Assembly: GCA_035532275.1 (NCBI GenBank)
Contig: DATKRG010000011.1
Location: forward strand, 1 to 59,189
Direction: 5' to 3'
Source of the DNA: UBA9676 sp035532275
Lineage (GTDB): Bacteria; Actinomycetota; Actinomycetes; Streptosporangiales; Streptosporangiaceae
Length of the DNA: 59,189 nucleotides
Shown: piece after piece, positions 24,943 through 34,298 of the stretch
Position numbering within the stretch: position 1 is the first letter of the stretch
Layout: each line of letters opens with the position of its first letter
Program-made: the position numbers and the translations under genes
Notes under the pieces: generated by a model
The model's input: the letters and a program-made list of their open reading frames with translations, nothing else
Databases searched by the model: none
What the model was told of the DNA's origin: nothing

Positions 24943-26154
24943 CTACGCGGTGCTCGTGACCAGGGCCGCATGCCCGATCGACAGCCCCGTATCTGCGTCG
25001 AAGAACTGCATATTGGATGTGTCGACCGCGAGTTCGGCCTGCTGGCCGGGGCGGATCTCGCTGCGGGACGCGACTCTGGCGGTCCACATCGCCTGGTGGC
25101 CCGTGATCGGCATAATCCCCTCCTCATCGGCCTCTGCCGCTACGGCGCTCAGGCTGGCATGCTGCACTGGCGGCGCGTCGATGGTGAAGAGCACGAGCAC
25201 TTCGCTGCCGAGTTCCTCGGTTACGTTAGCCGTCACCTGCATCCGTGGCCACACGGCCTCCGCTAGGCGCCCATCTTCGAAATCGGACGGCCGGACGCCA
25301 AGGATGATTCGGCGGCCGAAGTAGGAGTCCAGTCCCGGCCGGGTCATGATCAGCTTCTCGGGGATCGCGAACCGGTGGCCAGCGAACTTCACCGCGGGCC
25401 CGTCGTCCCTCACCAGCTCGGCGGTGGTGAAGTTCATCGCTGGGGAGCCGATGAAGCCGGCCACGAACAGGTTGACCGGTGCCCTGTACAGCGCCTGCGG
25501 CGTGTCAACCTGCTGCAGCCTGCCGGAGCGCAGCACGCAGACCCGCTGGCCGAGGGTCATCGCCTCGACCTGGTCGTGGGTTACATAGACGGTCGTCACG
25601 CCGAGCCGCCCGTGTAGCTGTGACAGCGAGGCCCGCATCGACACCCGGAGCTTTGCGTCCAGGTTGGACAGCGGCTCGTCCATCAGGAATCCTTGCGGCT
25701 TCCGGACGATCGCGCGGCCCATGGCCACCCGCTGCCGCTGCCCACCGGACAACGCCTGCGGTTTGCGGTGGAGGTACTCGGCCAGGCCCAGCATGTGGGC
25801 CACTTCGGCGACCCGGCGCCTGATCTCATCCTTGGGGGTCCTGCGTTGCTGCAGCCCGAAGGCCAGGTTCTGTGCGACGGTCATGTGCGGGTAGAGCGCG
25901 TAGTTCTGGAAGACCATGGCGATGTCGCGGTCCTTCGGCGGCAGGTCGTTGACAACGCGATCACCGATCGTGATGGTCCCGCTGGTGATGTGCTCCAGCC
26001 CGGCGATGGACCGCAACGCTGTCGTCTTGCCGCAGCCGGACGGGCCCACGAACACGATGAACTCGCCATCGCGGATCTCCAGGCTGAGCCCGTCGATTCC
26101 CTTGACGCCGCCCGGATAGACCATGTCAACCTGATCGAAAGTGATCCGTGCCAT
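24943..26154 (-). CDS. Sugar ABC transporter ATPase, MalK/UgpC/MsmK type
   Basis: A 403-residue ATPase that energises a CUT1 sugar importer. Walker A GPSGCGKTTALR (36-47), Q-loop FQNYALYPHM, signature LSGGQRQRVAMGRA, Walker B GFLMDEPLSNLD and the switch His in VYVTHDQVEAMT are all intact. The C-terminal third is the TOBE regulatory domain. Start at 26154 by homology of MARITFDQVDMVYPGG. It is the last gene of a nine-gene minus-strand operon, 16 bases after the second PfkB kinase. Many actinomycetes use one shared MsmK; here a dedicated copy lies in the operon. Confidence 0.93.
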   Translation of the reverse strand: MARITFDQVDMVYPGGVKGIDGLSLEIRDGEFIVFVGPSGCGKTTALRSIAGLEHITSGTITIGDRVVNDLPPKDRDIAMVFQNYALYPHMTVAQNLAFGLQQRRTPKDEIRRRVAEVAHMLGLAEYLHRKPQALSGGQRQRVAMGRAIVRKPQGFLMDEPLSNLDAKLRVSMRASLSQLHGRLGVTTVYVTHDQVEAMTLGQRVCVLRSGRLQQVDTPQALYRAPVNLFVAGFIGSPAMNFTTAELVRDDGPAVKFAGHRFAIPEKLIMTRPGLDSYFGRRIILGVRPSDFEDGRLAEAVWPRMQVTANVTEELGSEVLVLFTIDAPPVQHASLSAVAAEADEEGIMPITGHQAMWTARVASRSEIRPGQQAELAVDTSNMQFFDADTGLSIGHAALVTSTA

Positions 26155-26170
26155 CCGATGCTCCGCCGTG

Positions 26171-27250
26171 TCAGTGGAATGCCGGCGGTCCTGCCCGCCG
26201 GCCTGAGCGTATCCGGCGGGGCTCCGCCGGGACCATCCACTCTCCCGCCCCGACGCCGCGGATAGTAGCCGTCTCAGCCAGTGCGAGGGCTGTGGCCAGG
26301 TCGGGGCAGCTCCCGGTCCCTCCGGGCGCACGGGTAGAGAGCGCCCCGACTGCACAGCCGAGCGCAGCCGCAGAGGGCATTGCCAAGCCTTCCAGAAGCC
26401 CAGCTATCAGCCCGGCGTTGAAGCAGTCACCCGCACCGGTCTCATCGACGGGCGTCACTGGCGCTAGCCATACGTGATCCTGCCGGGGCCCGTCAATGCA
26501 TAGCGCCCCGCGCGGGCCGAGCTTGACCACCAGCTTGGCCCCGCCGGCAGTGAGCACCTGCGCCGCCGCTTCCAGATCCGGTTCGCCGGCCAGGTGCAGG
26601 GCCTCGGTCTCATTGGGCAGGAGCAGATCCGTCTGGGCAAACGCGGCGCGGAGACGGTCGTCACCCCACCTCCCGGACGGATCCCAGTTGGTATCCAGCG
26701 ACGTGGTGGCACCCGCAGCGCGTGCGGCCGAAAACATCTGGGCCAGTCCTGGCCCCAGCGAATTCTCCACCAGGAAATAGGAGCTGACGTGCGCATGCCG
26801 CGCCCGGGCGAGCAACGCGCCTGGAACATCCGCCGCAGTGAGCGATGCCACCGCACCCACGGCGGTCAGGATTGCACGGTCCGCGCCGCGGGACAGCGCC
26901 ACAGTCATGCCCGTTGGCGCATCGTCGCGCACGACCACGGCAGCCGTATCGACGCCCGCGCGGGCGAGCTCGCCCAGCATGAAATCCCCGGCCGGATCCT
27001 TACCGACAGCCGCGACCATCGCCACGCTCAGCCCAAGCCGCGCCGCGGCCACGGCGGTGATCGCCGCGGACCCGCCGACGGTCAGGGACAGGCTTTCCAC
27101 GAGCTTCTCCTGCTGGCCGAACTCTGGCGTGACGTCGTCGCCGAGCACCAGGACATCCGGATTGCAGTCACCGATCACGACAAGGTCGGCACCCTGCTGC
27201 CCCCTGCCCTGACGCCGGCTGCCCGGCCAGAAGGTCTCACGCGACGACAA
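26171..27250 (-). CDS. PfkB/ribokinase-family sugar kinase (candidate galactosamine kinase)
   Basis: About 359 residues from a TTG at 27250 that follows GAGGAGGCGGGAG; a GTG at 27178 is the alternative. VVIGDCNPDVLVLG is the N-terminal strand, TVGGSAAITAVAAARLG the substrate loop, LLLPNETEALHL the NxxE magnesium motif, and VTPVDETGAGDCFNAGLIAG the anion hole with catalytic Asp. The family phosphorylates sugars with ATP. Its start overlaps the end of the DeoR gene by 14 bases. In this operon the other PfkB protein looks like tagatose-6-phosphate kinase, so this one is the best candidate to phosphorylate the incoming sugar, proposed to be galactosamine, at C6. That assignment is inference. Confidence 0.85.
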   Translation of the reverse strand: MSSRETFWPGSRRQGRGQQGADLVVIGDCNPDVLVLGDDVTPEFGQQEKLVESLSLTVGGSAAITAVAAARLGLSVAMVAAVGKDPAGDFMLGELARAGVDTAAVVVRDDAPTGMTVALSRGADRAILTAVGAVASLTAADVPGALLARARHAHVSSYFLVENSLGPGLAQMFSAARAAGATTSLDTNWDPSGRWGDDRLRAAFAQTDLLLPNETEALHLAGEPDLEAAAQVLTAGGAKLVVKLGPRGALCIDGPRQDHVWLAPVTPVDETGAGDCFNAGLIAGLLEGLAMPSAAALGCAVGALSTRAPGGTGSCPDLATALALAETATIRGVGAGEWMVPAEPRRIRSGRRAGPPAFH

Positions 27251-28022
27251 CGTCCACTCCCGCCTCCTCGAGCCGGGCCCTGTCATCGGAGGCGATGCCA
27301 GCGTCGGTGACCAGGACGTCGACCTCGCGAGCCATGAAGATTCTCGCGAAGGCGCGGCGGCCCACCTTCGAGCTGTCCGCGGCAACGACGACCTTGCTTG
27401 CTTGCTGGGCCATCAGCCGGTTGGTGCTCGCCTCGCCCTCATGGTGGGTGGTGGCGCCGGCCTCGGCGTCAATCCCATCCACCCCCAGAATCGCGATGTC
27501 CAGGGTCACCTGCTCCAATATGCCGGTGGCGAGCGGCCCGGTCAGTTCGTATGACTGCGGCCGGGCCACGCCACCGGTCACCACGATCTTGATGTGCTGG
27601 CGGACCGCGAGCTCGGTCGCGATGTTCAGGGCGTTGGTCACGACGGTGAGCGCGGGCGATGGTGCGTCCACGTTCAGGTCCGAGCGCATGGCGAGTGCCC
27701 GGGCCACCTCCGTGGTGGTCGTGCCGCCATTGAGCCCGGCTACCTGGCCGGCCTTCACCAACCCGGCGGCCACTGCCGCGATGCGCCGCTTCTCCGAAGG
27801 ATGCCGTTCCGACTTGTACCGCAGGGGCAGGTCATAAGTGACGCCCTGGGCCACTGCGCCGCCGCGGATCCGGGTGAGCATCTGCTGGTGTGCGAGCTCA
27901 TCGAAGTCCCGCCGGACCGTCGCCGCTGATACTCCCAACGTCTGCGCGGCGTCCTCCACCTGGAGCTGGCCCGTCGTGGCGAGCAGTTCCAGTAGCTCGT
28001 TCCACCGGCGGTAGCGGCTCAC
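27237..28022 (-). CDS. DeoR-family transcriptional repressor (AgaR-like)
   Basis: A 261-residue regulator. The GTG at 28022 was chosen because AAGGAGGCGCC precedes it at ideal spacing. N-terminal helix-turn-helix (RYRRWNELLELLATTGQLQV, TLGVSAATVRRDFDEL), then the DeoR sugar-phosphate sensor domain with EKRRIAAVAAGLVKAGQ, GLNGGTTTTEVARAL and VVVAADSSKVGRR. DeoR proteins sense phosphorylated sugars, here plausibly galactosamine-6-P or tagatose phosphates. It is encoded inside the operon it should control, between aldolase and kinase. Confidence 0.92.
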   Translation of the reverse strand: MSRYRRWNELLELLATTGQLQVEDAAQTLGVSAATVRRDFDELAHQQMLTRIRGGAVAQGVTYDLPLRYKSERHPSEKRRIAAVAAGLVKAGQVAGLNGGTTTTEVARALAMRSDLNVDAPSPALTVVTNALNIATELAVRQHIKIVVTGGVARPQSYELTGPLATGILEQVTLDIAILGVDGIDAEAGATTHHEGEASTNRLMAQQASKVVVAADSSKVGRRAFARIFMAREVDVLVTDAGIASDDRARLEEAGVDVVVA

Positions 28023-28042
28023 CGGCGCCTCCTTGCTTTGAA

Positions 28043-28909
28043 TCACTCGCCTGGCAGTTCTTTCCTGTTCACTTCCCCTGCACCGATCACCTGCAGCAGG
28101 CGGGTCACCTCTGCCGCGATCGCGTCACGTCCTGCCGACACATATCGCCGTGGGTCAACCAGGGAGGTGTCGGCCGCGAGACGGTCGCGGACAGCGGCCG
28201 TGAAGACCTTGTTCAGCTGGGTAGCGATATTTATTTTGGTCATCCCGGCACCGATCGCTGCGACGAGTCCCTGATCGGGAACCCCTGATGAGCCGTGCAG
28301 GACGAGCGGGACGCTGACGGCACGGTGAATTCTGGCGATGAGCTCGATGTCCAGGATCGCATCGCGGGTCAGCATCGCGTGCGAACTGCCGACCGCCACT
28401 GCCAGCGCATCCACCCCGGTGGAGGCCACGTAAGCGGCCGCCTCAGCGGGGTCTGTGCGTGCAAGAGGCGAGTGCACGCCGTTCTTCCCGCCGATCTCGC
28501 CCAGTTCGGCTTCGGCCCATATTCCCCTCTCGTGACACCACTGGGCGACCCTGGCGGTCGCCTGGACATTCTGGGCGTAGGGCAGGACGGATGCGTCGTA
28601 CATGACCGACCCGAAGCCAAGGCCGACGGCTTCGGCGACCAGTTCCGCGCTGGTGGCATGGTCCAGGTGCAGCGCCACCGGCACGGCAGCCGAACAGGCT
28701 ATGGAGGCGCAGGCCTGGCCAAGAGGGGCCAGGGCGCCGTGATAAGCCACACAGTTCTGGCTTATTGCCATGACAACGGGCGAGCTGGCGGCTTCAGCAC
28801 CGGCGGCGATCGCCTCGGCATGCTCGATGCAGATGACGTTGAAGGCGCCAACGCCGCGACCCGCCGCCCGGGCTGGCCCGACGATCTCGCTCATCCCGGC
28901 GGCCGGCAT
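28043..28909 (-). CDS. Class II fructose/tagatose-bisphosphate aldolase
   Basis: A 288-residue zinc aldolase. Metal ligands are visible in ALHLDHATS, VGSSHAM and LVLHGSSGV; the catalytic Asp lies in LDHA; GMTKINIATQLNKVF binds phosphate. The size and the AELGEIGGKNG segment fit GatY/AgaY/KbaY tagatose-1,6-bisphosphate aldolases as well as fructose-bisphosphate aldolases. It would yield glyceraldehyde-3-P and dihydroxyacetone-P. Its ATG overlaps the stop of the upstream kinase by one base (TGATG), so the two are translationally coupled and probably act in sequence. Confidence 0.92.
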   Translation of the reverse strand: MPAAGMSEIVGPARAAGRGVGAFNVICIEHAEAIAAGAEAASSPVVMAISQNCVAYHGALAPLGQACASIACSAAVPVALHLDHATSAELVAEAVGLGFGSVMYDASVLPYAQNVQATARVAQWCHERGIWAEAELGEIGGKNGVHSPLARTDPAEAAAYVASTGVDALAVAVGSSHAMLTRDAILDIELIARIHRAVSVPLVLHGSSGVPDQGLVAAIGAGMTKINIATQLNKVFTAAVRDRLAADTSLVDPRRYVSAGRDAIAAEVTRLLQVIGAGEVNRKELPGE

Positions 28910-29862
28910 CAGCCGGCCTCAGCGCGGTTCACTGCGACCCCGGCCAGCACGTCGGCGTAGTCAGCGTGCTGGAACTCCCCCGCGACAGGCGCGGAGACTG
29001 AGGCTGCGCCCAGCGCGACAGCGTGCCGCAGCCGCTCTTCCCACGGACGGCCCAGGACCAGCCCGTGGACCAGGCCAGCGGCCACGGCATCTCCCGCTCC
29101 GGTGGGATTTCCCGTCACCTCGGCTGGCGGCACCGCCAGCCAGCTCCCAGCATCGGTAGCGGCCCACAGGCCGTCCGCTCCGAGTGAGACCACGACCGCC
29201 TGCGGGCCGGCCGCCCTGAGTTCCTGCGCGGCGAGAGCCACCGCCCGCTTGTCCGCGCCACACGGCGTCGACAGGCGCCTGCCCGCGAAGGCTTCCAGCT
29301 CCGCGAGGTTAGGCTTGACGATGGCCGGGCGGGCGGCCGCCCCCCGGAGCAGCGCCTCCCCGTGCGCGTCCAGCAGGGTCGGCACGCCGGCCACCGTTGC
29401 CAAGGCGCTCAGCTCGGCATAGGTACCCGGCGACAGGCATTGTGGCAGGCTTCCCGAAAGAACCACGGCTCTGCTTGTGGCCAGGGCATTCTCATACATG
29501 ACGCGGAACTCCGCGTACTCGGCGGGCGCAACCGGCGGCCCCGGCTCATTGAACAGGGCAGCGTGGCGCCGGTCCGCGTCGACGACGGTGAAGGTCCGCC
29601 GGGTCTCGCCGGCGATCGGGGTGAATGCCGCCGGCACCCCCAGCTCGCTGAGCGCCGATCTCACACTCTCGCCGGTGACGCCGCCCACGAGTCCCACGAC
29701 CAGGATCTCAGCGCCGATCGACCGCAGCGTCCGGGCCACGTTCAGTCCTTTGCCACCGGGACGGGCGTGGACCGCGGTAGGCCTGTTCACGCCGGACCAG
29801 TCGACGCCCGGAACGTGATGGGTGACGTCGAGCGCCGGGTTGAGGGCGACGATGAGGATCAC
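28909..29862 (-). CDS. 1-phosphofructokinase/tagatose-6-phosphate kinase family
   Basis: A 317-residue PfkB kinase of the FruK/LacC branch: ILIVALNPALDVTHHVPGVD at the N-terminus, HARPGGKGLNVARTLRSIG, SGSLPQCLSPGTYAEL, KPNLAELEAFAGR and NPTGAGDAVAAGLVHGLV with the catalytic Asp. LacC-type enzymes make tagatose-1,6-bisphosphate, which the next gene's aldolase would split. It starts with GTG in a GTGA overlap with the SIS gene upstream and ends in a one-base overlap with the aldolase. FruK activity on fructose-1-P is the alternative, but no PTS gene is nearby. Confidence 0.92.
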   Translation of the reverse strand: MILIVALNPALDVTHHVPGVDWSGVNRPTAVHARPGGKGLNVARTLRSIGAEILVVGLVGGVTGESVRSALSELGVPAAFTPIAGETRRTFTVVDADRRHAALFNEPGPPVAPAEYAEFRVMYENALATSRAVVLSGSLPQCLSPGTYAELSALATVAGVPTLLDAHGEALLRGAAARPAIVKPNLAELEAFAGRRLSTPCGADKRAVALAAQELRAAGPQAVVVSLGADGLWAATDAGSWLAVPPAEVTGNPTGAGDAVAAGLVHGLVLGRPWEERLRHAVALGAASVSAPVAGEFQHADYADVLAGVAVNRAEAG

Positions 29863-30773
29863 GGTGAGCTGCCTGGCCTGGCAGGGGTGAGGATGACCGA
29901 GCGGGCCAGGTTGCGCGGCCGGTCCGGGTCGAGCCCGCGGGCCCGCGCCACCGCCGCCGCGAGCAGCTGCACGCGGACAAGCTCAGCCAGCGGATCTCCA
30001 CCGCTCTGCCAGGCAACACCGCCCGCTGCGGTGATCTCGTCAGCCAGGCCGTCCGGCGCGGTCCCGAACAGCCACACAACGCTTCCCGGTCCGGTCACCG
30101 CGGCGGGGCCGTGACGGTATTCCATCGCCGGGTACGCCTCAGTCCACATCCCGGCGGCCTCACGCAGCTTGAGTGCGGCCTCATTGGCGAGCCCGCATGT
30201 CCATCCGGTCCCCAGGAAGGTGAACTGGCGGGCCGCCATCAGCTCCGCCGGCAGCGCCTCGGCCAGCAGCCGCTCCGTGGCCTCGGCCGCCGGGCCGATG
30301 CCGTGCCCCAGATGAGTGAGCAGCAGGGCCAGTTCCGTGGTGGCGAACCGGGTCTGGACCACCGATTCCTCGTCGGCGAAGTCGAGGACGATCGCCTCGT
30401 CGGCTGCCGATACCACCGGGGAGCCCGCGCTGGCGGTTATCGCGACGGTCGGCACTTTTCCGTCGAAGTGGTCCAGCAGCTGCAGGACCTCCGTTGTAGT
30501 GCCAGATCTGGAGAGGACGAGGACCCGGTCGTAACGTCGCCGGAGCGGCATCTCGGAGGCGGCGAAGGCATCGGTCTCCCCGTGACCGGACTGCTCCCTG
30601 GCGCAGGCATACGACTGGGCCATGAACCAGGATGTCCCGCACCCCGCCACCGCCACCCGTTCCCCGCCAGCCGGGAGCGTTCTGGCAACATCCGCGGCAA
30701 GCTTGGCCGCCCTGCGCCAGCATGCTGGTTGCGACGCCACCTCCGACTCGATGCTGCCGACCTTGGCTACCAC
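29859..30773 (-). CDS. SIS-domain sugar isomerase/deaminase, AgaS-like
   Basis: About 304 residues from the GTG at 30773, which follows GAGGAGG; the open frame continues upstream without likely coding. Two SIS domains: the first with GCGTSWFMAQSYA and VLVLSRSGTTTEVLQLLDH, the second with FLGTGWTCGLANEAALKLRE and EYRHGPAAV. This is the layout of the GlmS isomerase half and of AgaS, which deaminates and isomerises galactosamine-6-P to tagatose-6-P. There is no glutaminase domain, which favours a catabolic deaminase. It is coupled to the downstream kinase by a GTGA overlap. Confidence 0.88.
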   Translation of the reverse strand: MVAKVGSIESEVASQPACWRRAAKLAADVARTLPAGGERVAVAGCGTSWFMAQSYACAREQSGHGETDAFAASEMPLRRRYDRVLVLSRSGTTTEVLQLLDHFDGKVPTVAITASAGSPVVSAADEAIVLDFADEESVVQTRFATTELALLLTHLGHGIGPAAEATERLLAEALPAELMAARQFTFLGTGWTCGLANEAALKLREAAGMWTEAYPAMEYRHGPAAVTGPGSVVWLFGTAPDGLADEITAAGGVAWQSGGDPLAELVRVQLLAAAVARARGLDPDRPRNLARSVILTPARPGSSP

Positions 30774-30835
30774 CCTGGCCTCCTCGCCCACGTTGGCGTC
30801 CCTTCGCTGTCCATCCACATCCGCTGTCCTCGTGC

Positions 30836-31711
30836 TCAGGTGCCAGCGAGCCCGGTGGCCGCCACCGACCTGATGAAGTACCGCTGGGCCAGGAAGAAGA
30901 CCGCCAGCATCGGTGCGAGGCTCATCACATTTCCCGCCATCAGCAACGTCCACTCTGTCGAATGCGCGCCCTGGAACGTCGCCAGCCCGAGCGGGAGGGT
31001 CATCTGGCTCGTGGAGTTAATGGCGATGAGCGGCCAGAGAAAGGAGTTCCATGAGTCCAGGAAGGTCAGGGCCGCCAGGGTCGCCAGCGCAGGCGCCGAT
31101 AGCGGCAGCACGATCCGCCACAGGACAGTGAGCCTGCTGGCCCCGTCAACGCGTGCGGACTCCTCGTACTCAAGCGGGAGAGTACGGAAGAACTGGCGCA
31201 GGAAGAAGATCCCGAACGCGGTGGCTGCGTTCGGCAGGATGAGCGCGCCGATGTGGTTGATCCCCACCCCGGCGAGCACATGGACGCCCAGCCACTTGGT
31301 GATGATGAATTGCGGGATCATCGTGACCTGGAACGGCACCATGAGCGTCGCCATCATCACCGCAAAAAGGGCGCCTTTACCGAGGAAGCGAAACCGGGCA
31401 AACGCGTAGCCGGCGAGAGAGCACAGCGCGAGATTGCTGAGGACGGTCGTTACCGCGATGATCGTGCTGTTGATAAAGAACCGGCCGAACGGGGCACTAT
31501 GCCACGCATCGGGGTAGTTGGCGAGCCTCACCACATGAGGAATGAGAACCGGCGGGAAATGCAACGCCTCGGACGGCGTTTCCACCGAGGTGATGACCAG
31601 CCAGACGAAGGGAAAGATGAGCACGATGGTTGCCGGCACCAGCACCAGGTGCCATGGGCTGAAGGGGAGGCGGACCCGGTGGCCGGGACGTGCGTCCGCG
31701 GTGGCGCTCAT
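30836..31711 (-). CDS. Sugar ABC transporter permease, MalG type
   Basis: A 291-residue inner-membrane permease of a CUT1 importer with six predicted helices. The EAA loop that contacts the ATPase is EYEESARVDGASRLTVLWRI, followed by VLPLSAPALATLAALTFLDS. The N-terminal helix is LVLVPATIVLIFPFVWLVI. Start at the ATG overlapping the stop of the preceding permease (ATGA). A 62-base gap separates it from the SIS gene. Confidence 0.93.
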   Translation of the reverse strand: MSATADARPGHRVRLPFSPWHLVLVPATIVLIFPFVWLVITSVETPSEALHFPPVLIPHVVRLANYPDAWHSAPFGRFFINSTIIAVTTVLSNLALCSLAGYAFARFRFLGKGALFAVMMATLMVPFQVTMIPQFIITKWLGVHVLAGVGINHIGALILPNAATAFGIFFLRQFFRTLPLEYEESARVDGASRLTVLWRIVLPLSAPALATLAALTFLDSWNSFLWPLIAINSTSQMTLPLGLATFQGAHSTEWTLLMAGNVMSLAPMLAVFFLAQRYFIRSVAATGLAGT

Positions 31712-32646
31712 GACCGGTAATACGTGAGGCGCCTGCCGACCCGGAACTGGATCGCGGTGATCACGATGATGACGATGAACAGGAAGTAAGCGATCGCCGA
31801 AGCGTAGCCGAAATTGAAGTTCTGGAAAGCCTGCTCGTAGAGGTAATACACCAGGACGGTAGTTGCGTTGAGCGGGCCGCCCTGGGTGCTGAGGTACACC
31901 TCGTCGAAGAGTTGCAGTGCGTTGATGCTGAGCCATACGGCAAGAAAGAGCGAGGCGGGGCTCAGCAAGGGCAGGGTCACCCGGCGGAATGTGCGCCATG
32001 GGCCCGCCCCGTCGATTGCCGCCGCCTCGAGCAGTATCTGCGGGACTCCCTGCAGAGCGGCCAGATAGATCACCACAGAGAAGCCGGCCCATCCCCAGAC
32101 CGTCATCACAACGATGACATAGAGCGCCTGCGATGGGGAGTTGAGGAATTGCTGCGCCGGCACGCCAATGAGAGAGAGGAAGTAGTTGACGATCCCATAG
32201 GACGGGTCGAAAAGCCAGATGAAGACCAGAGCCTCGCTGATCGTGGAGATCGCCATCGTCGCATAGGCGGCGGTCCGGTACAGGGAGATGAAGCGGATCT
32301 TGCGGTTCATCGCCACCGCGAGGAGCAGCCCGACAATCATCGTGCCGGGCACGAACAAGGCGGTATAGATCAGCGTGTGCTGGATCGCCTGTACCACGAT
32401 CGGGTCGTGCACCATCTGCCGGTAGTTGGCCATGCCCGCGAACGGCGTGCTTGGGCTCAGCAGGTTGCTGTCCTGGAAGGACATGACCGCCGACCAGATG
32501 ATCGGCACGGCACCGAAGAGCACGATGATGGCGGCGCCGGGTGTGACGAAGGCCCACCCGGCGAACTGTTCCGGGGCCGCGGGTCGTTTGCGCCCGCCAG
32601 TGGCCTGCGCCGGCCGCCGCCGGAGCAGCGCGAGAGGCGCGGTCAT
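31708..32646 (-). CDS. Sugar ABC transporter permease, MalF/UgpA type
   Basis: A 312-residue permease, partner of the MalG-type protein. Six helices are predicted; the first is WAFVTPGAAIIVLFGAVPII. The EAA loop reads LLEAAAIDGAGPWRTFRRVT and is followed by LPLLSPASLFLAVWLSINAL. Start at MTAPLALLRRRP (32646), one base after the stop of the binding-protein gene; it overlaps the next permease by ATGA. It lacks the long periplasmic loop of E. coli MalF, as usual in Gram-positive bacteria. Confidence 0.93.
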   Translation of the reverse strand: MTAPLALLRRRPAQATGGRKRPAAPEQFAGWAFVTPGAAIIVLFGAVPIIWSAVMSFQDSNLLSPSTPFAGMANYRQMVHDPIVVQAIQHTLIYTALFVPGTMIVGLLLAVAMNRKIRFISLYRTAAYATMAISTISEALVFIWLFDPSYGIVNYFLSLIGVPAQQFLNSPSQALYVIVVMTVWGWAGFSVVIYLAALQGVPQILLEAAAIDGAGPWRTFRRVTLPLLSPASLFLAVWLSINALQLFDEVYLSTQGGPLNATTVLVYYLYEQAFQNFNFGYASAIAYFLFIVIIVITAIQFRVGRRLTYYRS

Positions 32647-32647
32647 G

Positions 32648-33928
32648 TCAGCCCGCTGCCAGCACCTGATTGACCTGCTGTGCCGCGGAGGCGAGTGCGG
32701 CCTGAGGCTGGCTCTTGCCAAGCAGGACGGACACGACCATGTTGCCGAGGATTTGGGAGATCTTCGGGTAGGTGGGGATCTGCGGCCGTGCCTGCCGGAC
32801 GTTCGCCAGATTCGCGACGAAGGTCTGCACACCGGGCAAGGCGGTGTCCATCTGCTGGCTGAACCCGGGCGAGCCTGCCACCGAGCGCCTGATCGGCAGG
32901 TCGCCGGTTTGCAGGGAGAAGTACCTGACCTGGGCAGGCGCGGTCAGCCAGAGGAGGAACTTTTCCGCCGCACTCACCCTGGCCGCTCCGTTGTTGAAGA
33001 TCACCCAGTTGTCGGGCCCGGAGATGGTCTGATGGCCGCCGGCGGTGCCGGGGTACGCCGGCATGATCTGCACGCCGTAGTGCACGTTCGGGAATGCGGA
33101 CAGATCCCACGGCCCGGTGACCAGCATGCCGATCTTGCCCGAGTTGAAGAGATTGGCGTAGGCGGAGTCGGTCGGGTCAAGGTACATGGAGTGGCTGGTC
33201 ACCGCCATGTTGCGCAGGGTGGTCAGCGATGCCAGGCCCGCCGCTGAGTCGAAGGCAGCCTTCTTGTTGCCAGGTGTGAGCAGGTGCCCGCCGGCCTCCC
33301 AGAGCAACGCCTCCCAGTGCCAGACCGTGTCCTCGGTGCCCGGGGTCACATAGGCCGTGCCGTACTGCTTGATGCCGGGATTGGTGAGCCTGCGTGCGTC
33401 GGCCTCGAACTCCTGCCAGGTCCAGGCCGGCCCCGGAGGCTTCAGGCCGGCCTTCGCGAAGAGCGTCTTGTTGTAGACAACGGCGAGGTTGTCCACCAGT
33501 GCGGGGATGCCGATCACCTTCCCGTTGACAGTGGTCACATCGCGCTCGCCCACCCAGAAGTCGTTCCAGTTGACGCCTGGACGGCGCACCACGTCCGCCA
33601 GGTTCACCACCTGCGGGATCTGCGCGACGTTCGGCGCCCACGAGCCGTAGAGGTAGGCGATGTCCGGCGGGCTGCCACCACGTACCGCCGTCAGCACCTT
33701 CTGCAGCGTGTTGTCGTTGTTGACGAACAGGCTCGTCACCTTCTGGCCGGGATGCTGCTGCTGGTACTCGTTCAGCAGGTGCGCGAATGCCTTCGCCTCA
33801 GCGCCGGTGTAGCCGTCCCAGACCTGGATCGGCCCGCTGCTCCCGCCTCCCCCACCGGTGCCGCAGCCGGCGAGGGCGGGCGCCATGAGCGCACCCGCCA
33901 GGAAGACGCGCAGCCGATGCCTCATCAT
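32648..33928 (-). CDS. Extracellular sugar-binding lipoprotein (family 1)
   Basis: A 426-residue binding protein for the CUT1 importer and the first gene of the operon. MRHRLRVFLAGALMAPALAGC is a lipoprotein signal peptide with lipobox ALAGC; a Gly/Ser linker follows. The mature part reads IQVWDGYTGAEAKAFAHLLN, VLTAVRGGSPPDIAYLYGSW and DNLAVVYNKTLFAKAGLKPP, the cluster-1 solute-binding pattern (MalE/UgpB/MsmE). Two consecutive ATGs lie after GGCAGAGGGCAGG; the first was used. Ligand proposed from context: galactosamine or its oligomers. Confidence 0.93.
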   Translation of the reverse strand: MMRHRLRVFLAGALMAPALAGCGTGGGGGSSGPIQVWDGYTGAEAKAFAHLLNEYQQQHPGQKVTSLFVNNDNTLQKVLTAVRGGSPPDIAYLYGSWAPNVAQIPQVVNLADVVRRPGVNWNDFWVGERDVTTVNGKVIGIPALVDNLAVVYNKTLFAKAGLKPPGPAWTWQEFEADARRLTNPGIKQYGTAYVTPGTEDTVWHWEALLWEAGGHLLTPGNKKAAFDSAAGLASLTTLRNMAVTSHSMYLDPTDSAYANLFNSGKIGMLVTGPWDLSAFPNVHYGVQIMPAYPGTAGGHQTISGPDNWVIFNNGAARVSAAEKFLLWLTAPAQVRYFSLQTGDLPIRRSVAGSPGFSQQMDTALPGVQTFVANLANVRQARPQIPTYPKISQILGNMVVSVLLGKSQPQAALASAAQQVNQVLAAG

Positions 33929-34251
33929 CCTGCCCTCTGCTTTCCGGGCCAACAGCGTCGTCATCCATCGGCCCCCTGCATGGCCCGCCGACGCCGAGGG
34001 CTCCGCTCCTTGTGATCTTGATTTGGGCACGCCCACACCGGCAGGCATGGTTGCGATCAACCTTGCATGAACCAGGGCACTTCCCGACAATATTGAGCAG
34101 TCATCCTGGCGCGTGTCAACCCCGCCCCGGATCCTGTCTATGACTGCTTCCAAGCTGGAAGATGGTCATCAACCAGCCCAGAGCTGACCGCCCTGGGCTT
34201 CCCCAGCGATGCAGCGGAGGGGCTGCCGTCTCCCCGTCCTGCCTGTCAGCT

Positions 34252-34292
34252 GTGCATGCTCTTGCACGAAAACTGGCTAAATGAAACACTAT
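34252..34292 (+). promoter_or_regulatory. Inverted repeat and possible leaderless promoter of the GH4 gene
   Basis: GTGCA, six bases, TGCAC (34252-34267) overlaps a TTGCAC that can serve as -35; CACTAT at 34287-34292 is a possible -10 with a 19-base spacer, and the GTG at 34299 lies seven bases further. This would place an operator on the -35 box and make the message leaderless. The rest of the 370-base divergent region (33929-34298) contains no gene and must also hold the promoter of the nine-gene operon. Confidence 0.35.
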
Positions 34293-34298
34293 CGAGCT

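Noticed and set aside
24943..28909. Interpretation of the sugar locus as a plain fructose or N-acetylglucosamine operon
   Set aside because: No PTS or deacetylase genes, and the neighbouring GH114 and AgaS-like genes point to galactosamine; kept only as an alternative.
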